Shown here: piece by piece, positions 6,899-14,217 of the stretch
How positions within the stretch are numbered: the first letter of the stretch is position 1
How the letters are laid out: each line of letters begins with the position of its first letter
Assembly (NCBI GenBank): GCA_017535865.1
Contig: JAFXTM010000010.1
Span: 1-42,442 of the forward strand
DNA length: 42,442 nt
Source: Oscillospiraceae bacterium
GTDB lineage: Bacteria; Bacillota; Clostridia; Oscillospirales; Oscillospiraceae
Direction of reading: 5' to 3'
Position numbers and translations under genes: made by a program
The notes under the pieces: model-generated
Databases searched by the model: none
Seen by the model: the letters and a program-made list of their open reading frames with translations, nothing else
Told to the model about the DNA's origin: nothing

Positions 6899-8911
6899 TT
6901 ATCTCTCGGCCCGCTCGAAATCCTCACGGGGATGCTTGCACAGCGGACAGAGGTAATCCGCCGGCAGCTCGCCCTCGCAGGGCTCGAAGTGGCCGCAGAT
7001 CGTGCAGACCCAGCCCTTCTGTTTTTTCGGCTGTGCGGGCACGACGTGCTCGAAGTCGTCCTTGCCATGCTTGCACAGCGGGCAGATGAAATCGTCGGGC
7101 AGCTCCGCGCCCTCGTAGACATAGCCGCAGACCTTGCAGACCCAGCACTCCTTCTGCTCGGGGGCGGGGTTCTTCTTGGGCTTGATGTGCGCGTGGTAAT
7201 AGCCGTAGCTGCAGCTCGGCGCGCCGGAGAGGACCTTCGCCTCCACAACGTCCGCGATGAAGAGCACGGACGCGCCGAGGTCCTTCACCTCCGTGACCTC
7301 GCAGGAGAGGACGGCGTTGGTGTACTCCGGGATAAAGCGCAGGCCGTTGGCCGTACGCTCGTCATAGCCGACGTCCGCGAACTTGTCCGCGTCGCGCCCA
7401 CTCTGGAAGCCGAAGCGCTGGAAGAGGCTGTACGGGGCGTCCTCGGTGAGAATGGAAACGTTGAAGCGCCCGGCCTTCGCGATCATCTCACAGGTATAGT
7501 TCTTCGCGATGACGGAGACGGCGAGCTTTTTCGGCTCGCCCGAGGCGACCTGGCAGGCGGAGTTGATGATGCAGCCGTAGTCCTTCCCGTCCACGCGGGT
7601 GGTCAGTACCTGCACGCCGTAGGTCAGCTTGTTGAAAGCCTTCTTGTCTACCGCGTCCGGCGCCGGGGCGGCGGGGACCGCGGCGGCGGACGTCCCGGCG
7701 ATCACCGGCACCGGCCGGAGATCGGCCGCGATGGCGTCGGCCAGCGCCTCGAGCTGCGCCTCCTGGCCCGGGGCCAGCGCGGACTTGAGGCTGACGCTCT
7801 GCTCGTAATACTCCATGTTCTTGAGCGGGGCCAGGATCTCGCGCATGAGCTTTCCGCTCGTAGCCGCCCAGGAGCCGTTCTCGATCAGGGCGATCTTGCG
7901 GCCCTGCAGGTTGTGGGCCGCGATGTCGTGCAGCAGGTTCTCCATCGTCACGAACACGCCCGCGTTATAGGTCGTGGCCGCAAACACCAGATGGCTGCAG
8001 CGGAAGGCGTCGGAGACGATATAGCTCGCGGGCGTGACGGAGGTATCGTACATGCGCACGCGCACGCCGCGCTCGTTGAGCATACAGGCGAGGATGTTCG
8101 CCGCATTTTCGGTGTGGCCGTAGACAGAGGCGTAGGCCAGCAGCACGCTCTTCTCCTCCGGGGCGTAGCTGCTCCAAAGCAGGTACTTTTCCACGAAGTC
8201 TCCCAGATGGCTGCGCCAGACGAAGCCGTGCAGCGGCAGCAGGCAGGCGACCTCCAGCTTGCCAACCTTCTTCAGGATCGCCTGGACCTGCGGCCCGTAC
8301 TTGCCGACGATGTTGGTATAGTAGCGCCGCGCCTCGTCCAGATGCTCGACGGCAAAATCCGTCTCGTCCGCGAAGAGGCGGCCGTTGAGCGCGCCGAAGG
8401 TGCCGAAGGCGTCGGCTGTGAAGAGAAGCTTGTCCGTCTCGTCGTAGCTCATCATGACCTCGGGCCAGTGGACCATCGGGGCCATCAGGAAGCGAAAGCT
8501 GTGCCGTCCGGTCTCGAGCACGTCCCCCTCCTTGACGACGATCGCGCGTTCCGTGAGATCGCAGCCCAGGAACTGCTTCATCATCTGAAGGATCTTGGCG
8601 TTGCAGACCACCTTCGCCTCCGGGTAGCGGCTGAGCAGCAGCTCCTGCGTCGCGGCGTGGTCCGGCTCCATATGGTGCACGACCAGATAGTCCAGCGGTC
8701 TCCCGCCCAGCGCGTGGGCCACGTTCTCGAGGAAGACGCCGTAGACGGCCTTGTCCACCGTGTCGAACAGGACGGTCTTCTCGTCGAGCAGCAGATAGGC
8801 GTTGTAGGAGACGCCGTCGGGTACGCCGTAGACGCCCTCGAAGCAGACAAGCCGCCGGTCGTCCGCCCCGACCCAGATCAGGTCGTCCTGAACCTTTCTT
8901 GTACAGTACAT
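6899..8911 (-). CDS. Flavodiiron protein fused to flavin reductase and two rubredoxins
   Basis: Flavodiiron proteins reduce O2 to water or NO to N2O in the cytoplasm of anaerobes. The 670-residue product has four parts. A metallo-beta-lactamase diiron domain (about 1-250) carries H80-x-E82-x-D84-H85 plus the later VHWPE, FTADAFG and PLHGF ligands. A flavodoxin domain covers about 250-395. A flavin-reductase-like domain (about 425-575) starts near NKLTYGVQVLTT. Two rubredoxin domains end the protein: 589-624 (CxxCG...CPLC) and 633-668. Both rubredoxins end CPLCKH instead of CPxCG. I chose the ATG at 8911 because AGGAG lies seven bases upstream; the ATG at 8917 sits only one base from it. The fusion could carry electrons from NAD(P)H to the diiron site without separate partners; the donor is inferred. 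Confidence 0.93.
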   Translation of the reverse strand: MYCTRKVQDDLIWVGADDRRLVCFEGVYGVPDGVSYNAYLLLDEKTVLFDTVDKAVYGVFLENVAHALGGRPLDYLVVHHMEPDHAATQELLLSRYPEAKVVCNAKILQMMKQFLGCDLTERAIVVKEGDVLETGRHSFRFLMAPMVHWPEVMMSYDETDKLLFTADAFGTFGALNGRLFADETDFAVEHLDEARRYYTNIVGKYGPQVQAILKKVGKLEVACLLPLHGFVWRSHLGDFVEKYLLWSSYAPEEKSVLLAYASVYGHTENAANILACMLNERGVRVRMYDTSVTPASYIVSDAFRCSHLVFAATTYNAGVFVTMENLLHDIAAHNLQGRKIALIENGSWAATSGKLMREILAPLKNMEYYEQSVSLKSALAPGQEAQLEALADAIAADLRPVPVIAGTSAAAVPAAPAPDAVDKKAFNKLTYGVQVLTTRVDGKDYGCIINSACQVASGEPKKLAVSVIAKNYTCEMIAKAGRFNVSILTEDAPYSLFQRFGFQSGRDADKFADVGYDERTANGLRFIPEYTNAVLSCEVTEVKDLGASVLFIADVVEAKVLSGAPSCSYGYYHAHIKPKKNPAPEQKECWVCKVCGYVYEGAELPDDFICPLCKHGKDDFEHVVPAQPKKQKGWVCTICGHFEPCEGELPADYLCPLCKHPREDFERAER

Positions 8912-8965
8912 GATCATTCTCCTTTTATCGCAAAATGAGGATCGTCGGATAGAGTTCTGCTTTAT

Positions 8966-8994
8966 ATTATAAAAAGAAACTCCTTGACTTGCAA
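8966..8994 (-). promoter_or_regulatory. Promoter of the flavodiiron gene
   Basis: On the minus strand TTGCAA (8994-8989), a 17-bp spacer and TATAAT (8971-8966) lie 55 bases upstream of the start. Its -35 box shares a base with the -35 box of the opposite promoter, so the two divergent promoters overlap. Confidence 0.75.
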
Positions 8995-9012
8995 GCCCTT
9001 TCTGCTTATCAT
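8984..9012 (+). promoter_or_regulatory. Promoter of the 122-residue gene
   Basis: TTGACT (8984-8989), a 17-bp spacer and TATCAT (9007-9012) lie about 30 bases before the start. This promoter is back-to-back with the flavodiiron promoter. Confidence 0.7.
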
Positions 9013-9042
9013 GATAACACAGTGCACAAGGAGGGCTCCCCC

Positions 9043-9411
9043 ATGGCAGAGAAAAAGTTTGTCGGCTTGAACGGCAGCGTCGAAGCGGCCGAGCTCAGCC
9101 GGGATTACGAGACCGCGCAGGTTTTCGACAAAGTCCGCGTGGGTCGGCTGGGCGTGTATTTCCGCGATGGCTTCAAAACCCGCTTTCTCGACTATCCTTC
9201 GCTGGAGCGGGTGTTCATCCGCGTCCAGGCGGTCAACGGGCGCATGTGCTGCGCCACCGCGAATTTTGAGTACTATCGGCTCGTGTTCGTCCGCGGCGGC
9301 AGGGAGATCGCGGATGTGATGAGCGAAAAGGAAAAGGAGATGGACGCGGCGCTGGCCTGCATCCACGAGATGGCGCCCGCGCTCGCCATCGGCTTTGTCG
9401 GCGGAAACTGA
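9043..9411 (+). CDS. Conserved small protein of unknown function
   Basis: A 122-residue soluble protein with no signal peptide or membrane segment. The start at 9043 is fixed by an AAGGAGG site about eight bases upstream; the frame is open further upstream but runs through the promoter. The pattern of short beta strands (YFRDGFKTRFLDY, ERVFIRVQ, YYRLVFVR) followed by a C-terminal helix resembles small PH-like or signalling-type domains, but that is only an impression. A pair of adjacent cysteines (MCCATANF) is notable. It is divergent from the flavodiiron gene with overlapping promoters, so shared control by oxygen or redox is possible. I do not assign a function. Confidence 0.7.
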   Translation: MAEKKFVGLNGSVEAAELSRDYETAQVFDKVRVGRLGVYFRDGFKTRFLDYPSLERVFIRVQAVNGRMCCATANFEYYRLVFVRGGREIADVMSEKEKEMDAALACIHEMAPALAIGFVGGN

Positions 9412-9421
9412 ACCGCGGCGC

Positions 9422-9463
9422 AAAACGAGGGGCTTCGGATATTCCGAAGCCCCTCGTTTTTTT
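9422..9463. terminator. Bidirectional terminator
   Basis: Bases 9422-9439 pair perfectly with 9443-9460 (18 bp, loop TAT), with AAAA at the left edge and seven T at the right. It ends the 122-residue gene on the plus strand and the glyoxalase-like gene on the minus strand, whose stop abuts it. Confidence 0.92.
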
Positions 9464-9831
9464 CAGCGCCGCAGCGGGACGATCTCGATCCAGTACCCGT
9501 CGGGGTCCTCGATGAAATAGATGCCCATCTTCGGGTTTTCAAAGCAGATGCAGCCCATCTCCTCGTGTTTCCTGTGGGCCGCCTCCATGTCCTCGGTCTT
9601 GAACGCCAGGTGGTATTCCTGCTCCCCGAGGTCATAGGGCTCGGTCCGGTCGGCCAGCCAGGTCAGCTCGAGCCGGAAGCCGGTGATCCCATCCCCCAGA
9701 AAGACGAGCCGGAAGCTCCCGTCCTCGGCCTTTTTCTCGCTCACCGGGCACAGTCCCAGCGCCTCGTCGTAAAACTTCAGGCTGCGCTCAAGATCCAGGA
9801 CGTTGAAATTGAAGTGATTGAAAGCGAACAT
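9463..9831 (-). CDS. Glyoxalase I-like VOC-family protein
   Basis: A 122-residue vicinal-oxygen-chelate protein. The four residues that bind metal in glyoxalase I can be matched at H6, E55 (RLELTW), H74 (EYHLAF) and E116 (YWIEIVP), and the spacing fits bacterial lactoylglutathione lyase. The usual reaction is isomerisation of the methylglyoxal-thiol adduct to the S-lactoyl thioester. In a bacterium that may lack glutathione the natural thiol is uncertain. It is monocistronic, with its own promoter and a GGGGGAGG ribosome site seven bases upstream. Confidence 0.85.
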   Translation of the reverse strand: MFAFNHFNFNVLDLERSLKFYDEALGLCPVSEKKAEDGSFRLVFLGDGITGFRLELTWLADRTEPYDLGEQEYHLAFKTEDMEAAHRKHEEMGCICFENPKMGIYFIEDPDGYWIEIVPLRR

Positions 9832-9863
9832 GCCGCCTCCCCCTTTTCTCTCAGACTGCTCTC

Positions 9864-9893
9864 AGTATACACGAAGGCCCGGCCCCGGGTCAA
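9864..9893 (-). promoter_or_regulatory. Promoter of the glyoxalase-like gene
   Basis: On the minus strand TTGACC (9893-9888), an 18-bp spacer and TATACT (9869-9864) lie 33 bases upstream of the start. Confidence 0.65.
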
Positions 9894-9939
9894 GGCTCCC
9901 GCCTCCGTCAAAGCGCGTCGAAAAGGCGCAGCCTGTATC

Positions 9940-9969
9940 TTGCCAAACGGGGTCGACAGAGGGTATACT
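9940..9969 (+). promoter_or_regulatory. Promoter of the thpR / CARF-nuclease operon
   Basis: TTGCCA (9940-9945), an 18-bp spacer and TATACT (9964-9969) lie 35 bases before the thpR start. It is the only good promoter found for the two-gene unit. Confidence 0.6.
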
Positions 9970-9986
9970 GGAGAAAAGGAAACCAA

Positions 9987-9996
9987 GGGGGGGGGG
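9987..9996 (+). repeat. G10 homopolymer at the thpR ribosome site
   Basis: Ten consecutive G residues replace a normal AGGAGG ribosome site and end eight bases before the thpR ATG. Homopolymers of this length can slip during replication. Here slippage would change the ribosome-site spacing, not the reading frame. It may also be a sequencing error. Confidence 0.75.
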
Positions 9997-10004
9997 AACG
10001 CCGC

Positions 10005-10562
10005 ATGCGGCTGTTTATCGCCATCGCGCCCGACCGGACGATGAGAGACGCGCTGGTCTCCGTGCAGGACGCGCTGCGGCGTCAGGGCGTGCGCGGCAGC
10101 TACGCGCCGCCGGAGAACCTGCATCTCACGCTGGCTTTCATCGGAGAGTTCGGCGATCCGGACGCGGTGCTTGCCGCGATGGAGACGCTGTCCTTCGCGC
10201 CGTTCTCCCTGCGGCTGGACCGGCTCGGCGCTTTCAATGAGGTCTGGTGGGCCGGGATCGAGCAGAGCGAGTCGCTGGACGCGCTCGTGCGGCAGCTCCG
10301 GCACGCGCTCGCGGAAGCCGGGATCCCCTTTGACCGCAAGAGCTTCCGGGCGCACATCACGCTGCTGCGCAGGCCCGTTTTCCCCCGGGACCGCAGGCCC
10401 GCCGCGCCGCCCGTCCCCCGGGCGGAGATGCGCGCGCAGCGGGTATCCCTCATGCTCTCGACGCGCGGGAAAAACGGCATGATCTACACCGAGCTCGGAG
10501 CCGTCGCGGCGCGGCCGGAAGCGATATCCGGATCTGGAAGAGAAAGGACGGAGAGCGAATGA
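10005..10562 (+). CDS. thpR: 2H phosphodiesterase (RNA 2',3'-cyclic phosphodiesterase family)
   Basis: A 185-residue soluble protein of the LigT/ThpR branch of the 2H superfamily. The two catalytic HxT motifs are intact: H40-L-T-L and H117-I-T-L. Family members open 2',3'-cyclic phosphates on RNA, and other 2H enzymes cut 2'-5' oligoadenylates or cyclic oligonucleotides (AKAP7, viral NS2 and phage Acb1). The last four bases overlap the start of the CARF nuclease gene (ATGA), so the two are probably co-translated. That pairing raises the possibility that its substrate is the cyclic oligonucleotide sensed by its neighbour; this is inference. The ribosome site lies in a G10 run. Confidence 0.88.
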   Translation: MRLFIAIAPDRTMRDALVSVQDALRRQGVRGSYAPPENLHLTLAFIGEFGDPDAVLAAMETLSFAPFSLRLDRLGAFNEVWWAGIEQSESLDALVRQLRHALAEAGIPFDRKSFRAHITLLRRPVFPRDRRPAAPPVPRAEMRAQRVSLMLSTRGKNGMIYTELGAVAARPEAISGSGRERTESE

Positions 10563-11731
10563 ACATCGAGACACTGATCGAGCTGTACGACGAGCGTCCG
10601 CTGGAGAACGTGCTGGGCGCGGAGGTGTTCCGGCCCGCGCGCGTCGTCTATATCTGCCCCGAGAGCACGGCCCAGGACCAGGTCCTGCAGAAGAAGCTGC
10701 GCGCCTATTTCCGCCACCGCGGTCAGCGCATTGAGCTCATTTTCTTCAAGGCCGACGTCTTTGACGCCCTCGCCGTGCTCGACCTTCTGCGCCGGATCAC
10801 AGCGCGCTACGCCAACTGCGCCGTCGACATCACCGGCGGCACCGACGACGTGCTCTTTGCCGCAGGCCTGCTCAGCGCGGAGACGGACATCCCGGTCTTC
10901 ACATACAGCCGCAAGAAGAACAGCTACTTCAACATCAAGGGCGCGCCCTTTGCCGCGCTGCCCTGTGAGCTGCGCTACACCGTGGAAGATTTCTTCCGCA
11001 TGGCGGGCGGTTCCGTGCGCGAGGGCCGGGTGGAAAACGCGGTCCTCTCCGCCTACATGGACGACATTGACCCCTTTTTCCGGGTCTATTGGGCAAACCG
11101 GCGGCAGTGGGACAAGATCGTCACCTATATCCAGCGCGTCTCCCCCAGCAGTCCCGACGGCCCGGTCCGGCTGGAGGCCTGTGGGCCTTATACCGTCAAG
11201 GGCGAGCGCGGCTCCCGCATCGCCGCGCCGGAGGACGCGCTGCGCGCGCTCGCGGGCATCGGGATGATCGCGGATCTGTCGATCACGGAGGAGCAGGTCG
11301 CCTTTCGCTTCCGTGACGCGCAGGTCCGCGCCTGGCTGCGGGACGTGGGCAGCGTCCTTGAGCTTTATGTATACAAAGCCTGTCTGGACACCGGCATCTT
11401 TGACGACGTGCGCACCAGCGTGGTCATCGACTGGGAGGGCGAGAAACGGGAGAACGCCGTCAGCAACGAGCTGGACGTCATGTGCTCCCGGGGCGTCGTG
11501 CCCTTCTTCATCAGCTGCAAGACCTGCGATGTAAAGACCGAAGCGCTCAACGAGCTCGCCATCCTGCGCGACCGCTTCGGCGGCCAGATGGCCCGGGCCG
11601 CCATCGTCACCGCCGGGCAGGGCCGGGCGCCCATGCGCAACCGGGCCGCCGAGCTGAATATCCAGGTCATCGACCGGGACGATCTGCGTTGCGGCCGGCT
11701 GCAGAAGCGGCTGAAGGCCTGCATGCGCTAA
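10559..11731 (+). CDS. CARF-domain nuclease of the Card1/Can2 (DUF1887) type
   Basis: A 390-residue protein with an N-terminal CARF domain (about 1-150), a connecting helical region (about 150-260) and a C-terminal PD-(D/E)XK nuclease domain (about 260-390). The CARF ligand loop is visible as DITGGTDD (90-97) after a Rossmann-like strand (PARVVYICPE). Nuclease residues are E269 (LELYVYKA), D306 (SNELDVM) and K321 (FISCKT). S319 occupies the place where Card1 has a metal-binding glutamate. Card1/Can2 enzymes are switched on by cyclic tetra-adenylate made by type III CRISPR complexes and then cut DNA or RNA. No CRISPR array, Cas10 or other cyclase is in this window, so the signal source would be elsewhere. 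The start overlaps the thpR stop (ATGA). Confidence 0.87.
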   Translation: MNIETLIELYDERPLENVLGAEVFRPARVVYICPESTAQDQVLQKKLRAYFRHRGQRIELIFFKADVFDALAVLDLLRRITARYANCAVDITGGTDDVLFAAGLLSAETDIPVFTYSRKKNSYFNIKGAPFAALPCELRYTVEDFFRMAGGSVREGRVENAVLSAYMDDIDPFFRVYWANRRQWDKIVTYIQRVSPSSPDGPVRLEACGPYTVKGERGSRIAAPEDALRALAGIGMIADLSITEEQVAFRFRDAQVRAWLRDVGSVLELYVYKACLDTGIFDDVRTSVVIDWEGEKRENAVSNELDVMCSRGVVPFFISCKTCDVKTEALNELAILRDRFGGQMARAAIVTAGQGRAPMRNRAAELNIQVIDRDDLRCGRLQKRLKACMR

Positions 11732-11874
11732 TCATCGAGCAGCTCCTCGAGGTCAACGCCCTCCGCGACCCAGTCCAGCTCGCGGAGGATCCGCGCGCGG
11801 CGCTCGCGGCTCAATCTGTCGCAGCCGCGGCGCATCAGCAGCGCGGTGAGGCAGGCGGCCATGGCCAGTTCCAT
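11728..11874 (-). CDS. Small 48-residue protein of unknown function
   Basis: An ATG at 11874 has a GAAGGAGGG ribosome site (11889-11881) six bases upstream, better than most in the window, which argues for a real gene despite its size. The product has a short hydrophobic start (MELAMAACLTALLM) and a charged, arginine- then acid-rich remainder ending LDLEELLDD-like. Its stop overlaps the end of the CARF nuclease gene tail to tail by four bases. A -10 box and an inverted repeat lie upstream. I do not recognise the family; links to the CARF operon are by position only. Confidence 0.55.
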   Translation of the reverse strand: MELAMAACLTALLMRRGCDRLSRERRARILRELDWVAEGVDLEELLDD

Positions 11875-11906
11875 ATGCTTCCCTCCTTCTGTGTTCATCT
11901 GTATCC

Positions 11907-11949
11907 AGTATAGCCGAGGCACTGTCCTTTAAAACGGACAGTGCCTCGG
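11907..11949 (-). promoter_or_regulatory. Promoter with a 14-bp inverted repeat upstream of the small gene
   Basis: On the minus strand TATACT (11912-11907) has only a weak AT-rich -35 (TTTTAA, spacer 16). Bases 11914-11927 pair perfectly with 11936-11949, so the repeat covers the spacer and -35 region. This is the layout of an operator, although an RNA hairpin ending the upstream plus-strand unit is also possible. Confidence 0.5.
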
Positions 11950-11981
11950 TCTGCCGGAGCGGAGGGTTTTCTCGATGCATG

Positions 11982-12024
11982 CTCCCCGGGCCGCCGACGT
12001 GTCGGCGGCCCGGGGAGTCTTTTT
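11982..12024. terminator. GC-rich terminator, ytf operon / CARF operon
   Basis: Bases 11982-11998 pair perfectly with 12001-12017 (17 bp), followed by TCTTTTTCTC on the plus strand. It lies directly after the last gene of the minus-strand transporter operon and is the first strong plus-strand terminator after the CARF nuclease gene. Confidence 0.75.
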
Positions 12025-12039
12025 CTCTCTGTTGATCTC

Positions 12040-13131
12040 TTACTTGCTGCTCTTTTTCTTGCCGCGGCGCATCAGCACCAGGCTCTGCAGCAGGATGAAG
12101 AAGCAAAGCATGGCGCCGGTGGTGATGCTCTGCCACCAGGGGTCGCGCAGGCCGGAGGTGGTCACGATGGACTTGATCGTGCTCAGAGTCAGCACTCCGA
12201 AGAAGGTGCCGATCACGTTGCCGACGCCGCCGGTCAGCAGTGTACCGCCAATGATCGAAGAGGCGATGGCGTTCATCTCCGCCGCGGTCGCGTTGGTGGC
12301 GTTGCCCGCGCCGGTGTGCATCATGAACACGAAGCCCGCGATGCCGCTCAGGAAACCGCAGAGCAGGTGCGCCATGAAACGGGTCTTGCGGACGTTCACG
12401 CCCAGCATGAGCGCGCTCTGGCGGTTGCCGCCCACGGCATAGAAGCTGCGGCCGAGGCGATGCTTGCGCAGCAGCAGGAAAACCAGCACCACGATCACGA
12501 GGGCGATCACCACGCCGATCTCCATACGCGCGGGGATCATCACGCCCTTCTTGTTGGGCGAGCCCAGCCAGGGGATCTCGATCCGGGTCTGGAGGATATC
12601 CATCAGGCTCTGCGGCGCCTTTTGCGGGTCAACGCTGACGATGGTGATCATGCCGCGGGCGAAGAACATGCCCGCGAGTGTGATGATGAAGGGCTGGATC
12701 TCGAGGTGCGCGATCAGATAGCCTTGGACCAGGCCGAAGGCCAGGCCGATCAGCAGCGACATCACGAACGCGAACACGATGCGCCACTGGTCCGAAAGAC
12801 CCAGCGCGGCCTGCAGACCGCCGAAGAGACCGAGGTTGCCGTTGAGGATCATCACGCCCACCATGGCGACCAGCGCCGTCACGCCGCCGACCGAGATGTC
12901 GATGCTGCCGGTGATCATGACGATGGTCAGGCCGCAGGAGATGATGATGAGGTAGGCGTTGTCGTTGAGCATGTCGAAGAGCATCTGCGGTTTTTTGAAG
13001 CCGCCTCCCCAGATCATCATGGCCAGCACGTACATCCCGACGAAGATGCAGATGGTGATGGTCAGCAGGAGCTGAGTGTCCGTCAGCGGTTCCCGGCGGC
13101 GGACGGAAAGGGTCTTATCCGCGTTGTTCAT
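12040..13131 (-). CDS. yjfF: Sugar ABC transporter permease (YjfF-like)
   Basis: A 363-residue inner-membrane permease of the RbsC/AraH family with about nine to ten helices. It carries the family motif ITGSIDISVGGV near residue 75 and the EMNAIASSIIGGTLLTGGVG loop that contacts the ATPase. It is the second permease of a ytfQ-ytfR-ytfT-yjfF set, the arrangement known from E. coli for galactofuranose uptake. An AAAGGAGG site lies within the end of ytfT. It is the last gene of the operon and ends in a lysine-rich tail. Transport of another furanose such as arabinofuranose is equally possible. Confidence 0.88.
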   Translation of the reverse strand: MNNADKTLSVRRREPLTDTQLLLTITICIFVGMYVLAMMIWGGGFKKPQMLFDMLNDNAYLIIISCGLTIVMITGSIDISVGGVTALVAMVGVMILNGNLGLFGGLQAALGLSDQWRIVFAFVMSLLIGLAFGLVQGYLIAHLEIQPFIITLAGMFFARGMITIVSVDPQKAPQSLMDILQTRIEIPWLGSPNKKGVMIPARMEIGVVIALVIVVLVFLLLRKHRLGRSFYAVGGNRQSALMLGVNVRKTRFMAHLLCGFLSGIAGFVFMMHTGAGNATNATAAEMNAIASSIIGGTLLTGGVGNVIGTFFGVLTLSTIKSIVTTSGLRDPWWQSITTGAMLCFFILLQSLVLMRRGKKKSSK

Positions 13132-13134
13132 TGA

Positions 13135-14217
13135 TCAGGCCGCCTCCTTTCCGGCGCCGGCGGGGCGTTTGCCGCCGGCTCTTTTCCGCAGGCGCTCCAC
13201 CGTCTCCTTGACCTTGGGGGAGCCCATGACGACCAGCAGGACGATGACCACGGCCTTGTAGGCCTTCACGTCCGTGGACGGCACCTTCATGGCGTAGAGC
13301 GTGATGGTCAGCGCTTGGATCGCGTAAGCGCCCAGCACCGAGCCGAGCATGCGGAACTTGCCGCCGCCCAGGCTGTTGCCGCCGATGGCCACGGCCAGGA
13401 TCGCGTCCATTTCGATGTTGATGAGCAACGTCTCATGGTTGATGAGCCCGAGGCGGCTCACGCCGATCATGCCGGCCACGGAGCAGCAGGCGCCGAGCAG
13501 GATGAAGGAGAGGAGCTTGATGCCTACGGCGTTGATGCCGTTGAGCCGGGCCGCGCCCTGATTGATGCCGACGGTCTGGATGTAAAGCCCCAGCGTCGTG
13601 AAGCGGAAGAGCAGCGCGAAGAAGATGCCCATCAAAATCACGATCAGGATCGGAGTCGGGACCGGCATGCCCGGGACGAAGCTGCCGATGGCCGAGATGA
13701 TGGGGCTCGATATGGTCGGGGTCGCGCCGCCGTTGATCCAGTACGCGATGCTGCGGCCGCAGGTGAAGAGGATCAGCGTCGCGATCATGGGCTGGATATT
13801 GAACACGGAGACCAGCGCGCCGTTGAAGGCGCCGAAAGCCATGGCGACCGCACAGCAGAGCAGGAAAGCGCCGACGACCAACACCGGGCTGATCGCGCCG
13901 CCCTGGCTCTTGAGCACCTTCACAAAGACGCTGCCCGCGATGGCCGCGAGGGCGCCGACGGAGATGTCCTGGCCGCCGGAGGCCGCGGTGACAAGCGTCA
14001 TGCCCATGGAGAGGATCACGAGCTCGGAGGCGCCGTTGAGAATGGAGATGAGGTTGCCCTGCAGCACCGGATCGCCGTTGTTGTTGGTCGTGATGCCCAC
14101 GGAGAAAAAGCTCGGGTCGCGGAAGAGGTTGAAGATCACCAGCAACAGAATGGCGATCAGGGGCACCAGAAGCTGGGAATAGTTGGCAAGGGCGCTCCCC
14201 TTTGTGTTTTTATTCAT
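13135..14217 (-). CDS. ytfT: Sugar ABC transporter permease (YtfT-like)
   Basis: A 360-residue RbsC/AraH-type permease with a short cytoplasmic N-terminus and about nine to ten membrane helices. The family segment TAASGGQDISVGALAAIAGS is present; SGGQDIS is the version typical of YtfT, against the SGSIDIS-like version in YjfF. The gene starts eight bases inside the end of ytfR, and yjfF begins three bases after its stop, so the three genes are translated together. The C-terminal tail is basic. Confidence 0.88.
   Translation of the reverse strand: MNKNTKGSALANYSQLLVPLIAILLLVIFNLFRDPSFFSVGITTNNNGDPVLQGNLISILNGASELVILSMGMTLVTAASGGQDISVGALAAIAGSVFVKVLKSQGGAISPVLVVGAFLLCCAVAMAFGAFNGALVSVFNIQPMIATLILFTCGRSIAYWINGGATPTISSPIISAIGSFVPGMPVPTPILIVILMGIFFALLFRFTTLGLYIQTVGINQGAARLNGINAVGIKLLSFILLGACCSVAGMIGVSRLGLINHETLLINIEMDAILAVAIGGNSLGGGKFRMLGSVLGAYAIQALTITLYAMKVPSTDVKAYKAVVIVLLVVMGSPKVKETVERLRKRAGGKRPAGAGKEAA

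Noticed and set aside
10005-12039. CRISPR array near the CARF nuclease
   Set aside because: No regularly spaced direct repeats were seen. The inverted repeats at 11914-11949 and 11982-12017 are single hairpins with different sequences.
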